Assembly: GCA_002299125.1 (NCBI GenBank)
Contig: DBNU01000070.1
Span: 1 to 5,140 of the forward strand
Length of the DNA: 5,140 nucleotides
From: Proteobacteria bacterium UBA664
GTDB lineage: Bacteria > Pseudomonadota > Gammaproteobacteria > UBA7966
Direction of reading: 5' to 3'
Below the pieces are notes generated by a model that was not told the DNA's origin, ran no database searches, and saw nothing but the letters and a program-made list of their open reading frames with translations. Positions within the stretch are counted from its first letter, which is position 1, and the number at the start of each line of letters is the position of its first letter. Position numbers and translations under genes: made by a program. Of this stretch, positions 4,515 through 5,140 are shown one piece after another.

Positions 4515-4813
4515 AGCGCGCACGCTTCGTTGCGGCCGCGCGCCAAGAGTTTCTTTCGGAGGTCATCTTCTACAACGAGACGCAGCCCGGCATGGGTTCT
4601 CACTTCGCTGCCGCCGTGGAACAGGCGGCCGCCAGAGTTCTCGCTTTCCCGTTGTCCGGGTCGCCATCGGCCGCAATTACACGACGCGTTATCGTCAAAG
4701 GATTTCCGTTCTCTTTGTTCTACCGGTCAGAGGCCGAGGGCATCGTTATTTTCGCCGTAGCCCATCACTCGCGCCAGCCGGGCTATTGGGTCGGCCGCAC
4801 GCGGTCCCGCTGA
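4511..4813 (+). CDS. ParE/RelE-family toxin of the type II toxin-antitoxin pair
   Basis: The protein has 100 residues and starts with GTG at 4511, overlapping the antitoxin stop by 4 nt. The family features are in order: an N-terminal helix with A-R-Q-E-F-L-S-E-V (10-18), Y-N-E-T-Q-P-G-M-G (21-29) leading to F-A-A-A-V-E (32-37), A-F-P (45-47), R-R-V-I-V (58-62), G-F-P-F-S-L-F-Y-R (64-72), and the C-terminal strand I-V-I-F-A-V-A-H-H-S-R-Q-P-G-Y-W-x-x-R (78-96). The H-x-x-R-x-P-x-Y-W end is typical of the ParE branch paired with TIGR02574 antitoxins. Members either poison DNA gyrase (ParE) or cut mRNA on the ribosome (RelE); the sequence does not decide. The length is normal and no key motif is broken, so it is probably active. 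The stop codon lies at the edge of a probable attC site. Confidence 0.9.
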   Translation: MKRARFVAAARQEFLSEVIFYNETQPGMGSHFAAAVEQAAARVLAFPLSGSPSAAITRRVIVKGFPFSLFYRSEAEGIVIFAVAHHSRQPGYWVGRTRSR

Positions 4814-4897
4814 CATTGCGTTCGAGGCGGACGCACACGAGCGGCCTTGGATTTTGGCCAGCCTCACTGGCACGCACCGCTGAACTTTTACGTTAGA
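4808..4897. other. Probable integron attC recombination site
   Basis: The right end has the attC core R' GTTAGAC (4892-4898 region, matching GTTRRRY), preceded by CTGAAC and a short spacer (TTTTAC). The left end starts CTGAC-ATTGC-GTTCGAGGCGGACG, which resembles the left half of known attC sites. CTGAC pairs with GTTAG (one G-T), and GTTC-AG-CGG pairs with CCGCTGAAC once single G residues are left unpaired on the left arm; such unpaired bases are a hallmark of attC hairpins. The centre holds GGCC...GGCC (4843-4859). Size (about 90 nt) and position, overlapping the stop of one gene and 15 nt before the start of the next, fit a gene cassette junction. The left core is imperfect. Confidence 0.55.
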
Positions 4898-4912
4898 CGT
4901 CTGGAGAGCCGG

Positions 4913-5140
4913 GTGCCGATTCACGTGATCCAAAACGGAAAAGAGATCGCCGTCCTGCGGAAGGCCGTTGCAGCCGCTGCGGCCAACGGCACCAAGGTCA
5001 TCGCCGAGCTTGTCAGGTCTGCGGCACCGATCAAGGTCCTCGCAGCGATGAAGTTTCATGAAGTCGGCTACCACCCTATCGAGAACCGACGCCTGAACTT
5101 CATCGAGCAAGTGAATAAGTGTCGCGTCCCGGATGATTGC
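4913..5140 (+). CDS. Unrecognised protein, N-terminal part (continues beyond the window)
   Basis: GTG at 4913 opens a frame that stays open for 76 codons to the last base. GGAGAG at 4903-4908 gives a good ribosome-binding site. The product begins VPIHVIQNGKEIAVLRKAVA and continues with an Ala-rich helical part, then GYHPIENRRLNFIEQVN (about 53-69). No signal peptide or membrane segment is visible. I do not recognise the family. It starts 14-15 nt after the probable attC right core site, as cassette genes often do, so it is likely the first gene of the next cassette. Restriction, toxin or other defence functions are common in that setting, but nothing here proves one. Confidence 0.65.
   Translation, partial: MPIHVIQNGKEIAVLRKAVAAAAANGTKVIAELVRSAAPIKVLAAMKFHEVGYHPIENRRLNFIEQVNKCRVPDDC

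Overview
The window is GC-rich proteobacterial DNA. It carries the end of a YgfZ-type protein and a complete DsbB with all four redox cysteines and the quinone-site arginine, which points to a gammaproteobacterium (or a close betaproteobacterial relative). The species cannot be named from the sequence alone.

Layout. (1) Positions 1-1636 are ordinary chromosome, all on the plus strand: the 3' end of ygfZ, then dsbB, then a small secreted protein of unknown function. (2) Positions 1637-3734 are mostly non-coding and scrambled. They hold a ~245-bp direct repeat in two copies (2215-2457 and 3190-3436), three copies of a short core that reads on the minus strand like the T-arm of a tRNA, one well-preserved solitary type I-E CRISPR repeat (2822-2850) and a degraded second one (1855-1885), two small predicted membrane proteins pointing at each other between the direct repeats, and remnants that look like a Mu-type phage virion morphogenesis gene. 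(3) Positions 3735-5140 are an accessory gene block on the plus strand with visibly more A+T: an unrecognised 100-residue protein, an antitoxin-like protein without its own toxin, a complete type II toxin-antitoxin pair (TIGR02574-type antitoxin plus ParE/RelE toxin, 4-nt overlap), a probable integron attC site right after the toxin stop codon, and the start of an unrecognised gene that begins 16 nt beyond the attC right-hand core site.

Interpretation. YgfZ and DsbB are independent housekeeping functions (Fe-S cluster maintenance; disulfide-bond generation). The middle region looks like an insertion hotspot holding debris from several mobile sources. The right end is best read as part of an integron-type cassette run, in which a toxin-antitoxin pair would stabilise the array. 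No integrase, transposase or cas gene is visible here, so the source of each piece is inferred from cis sequences and small genes only.
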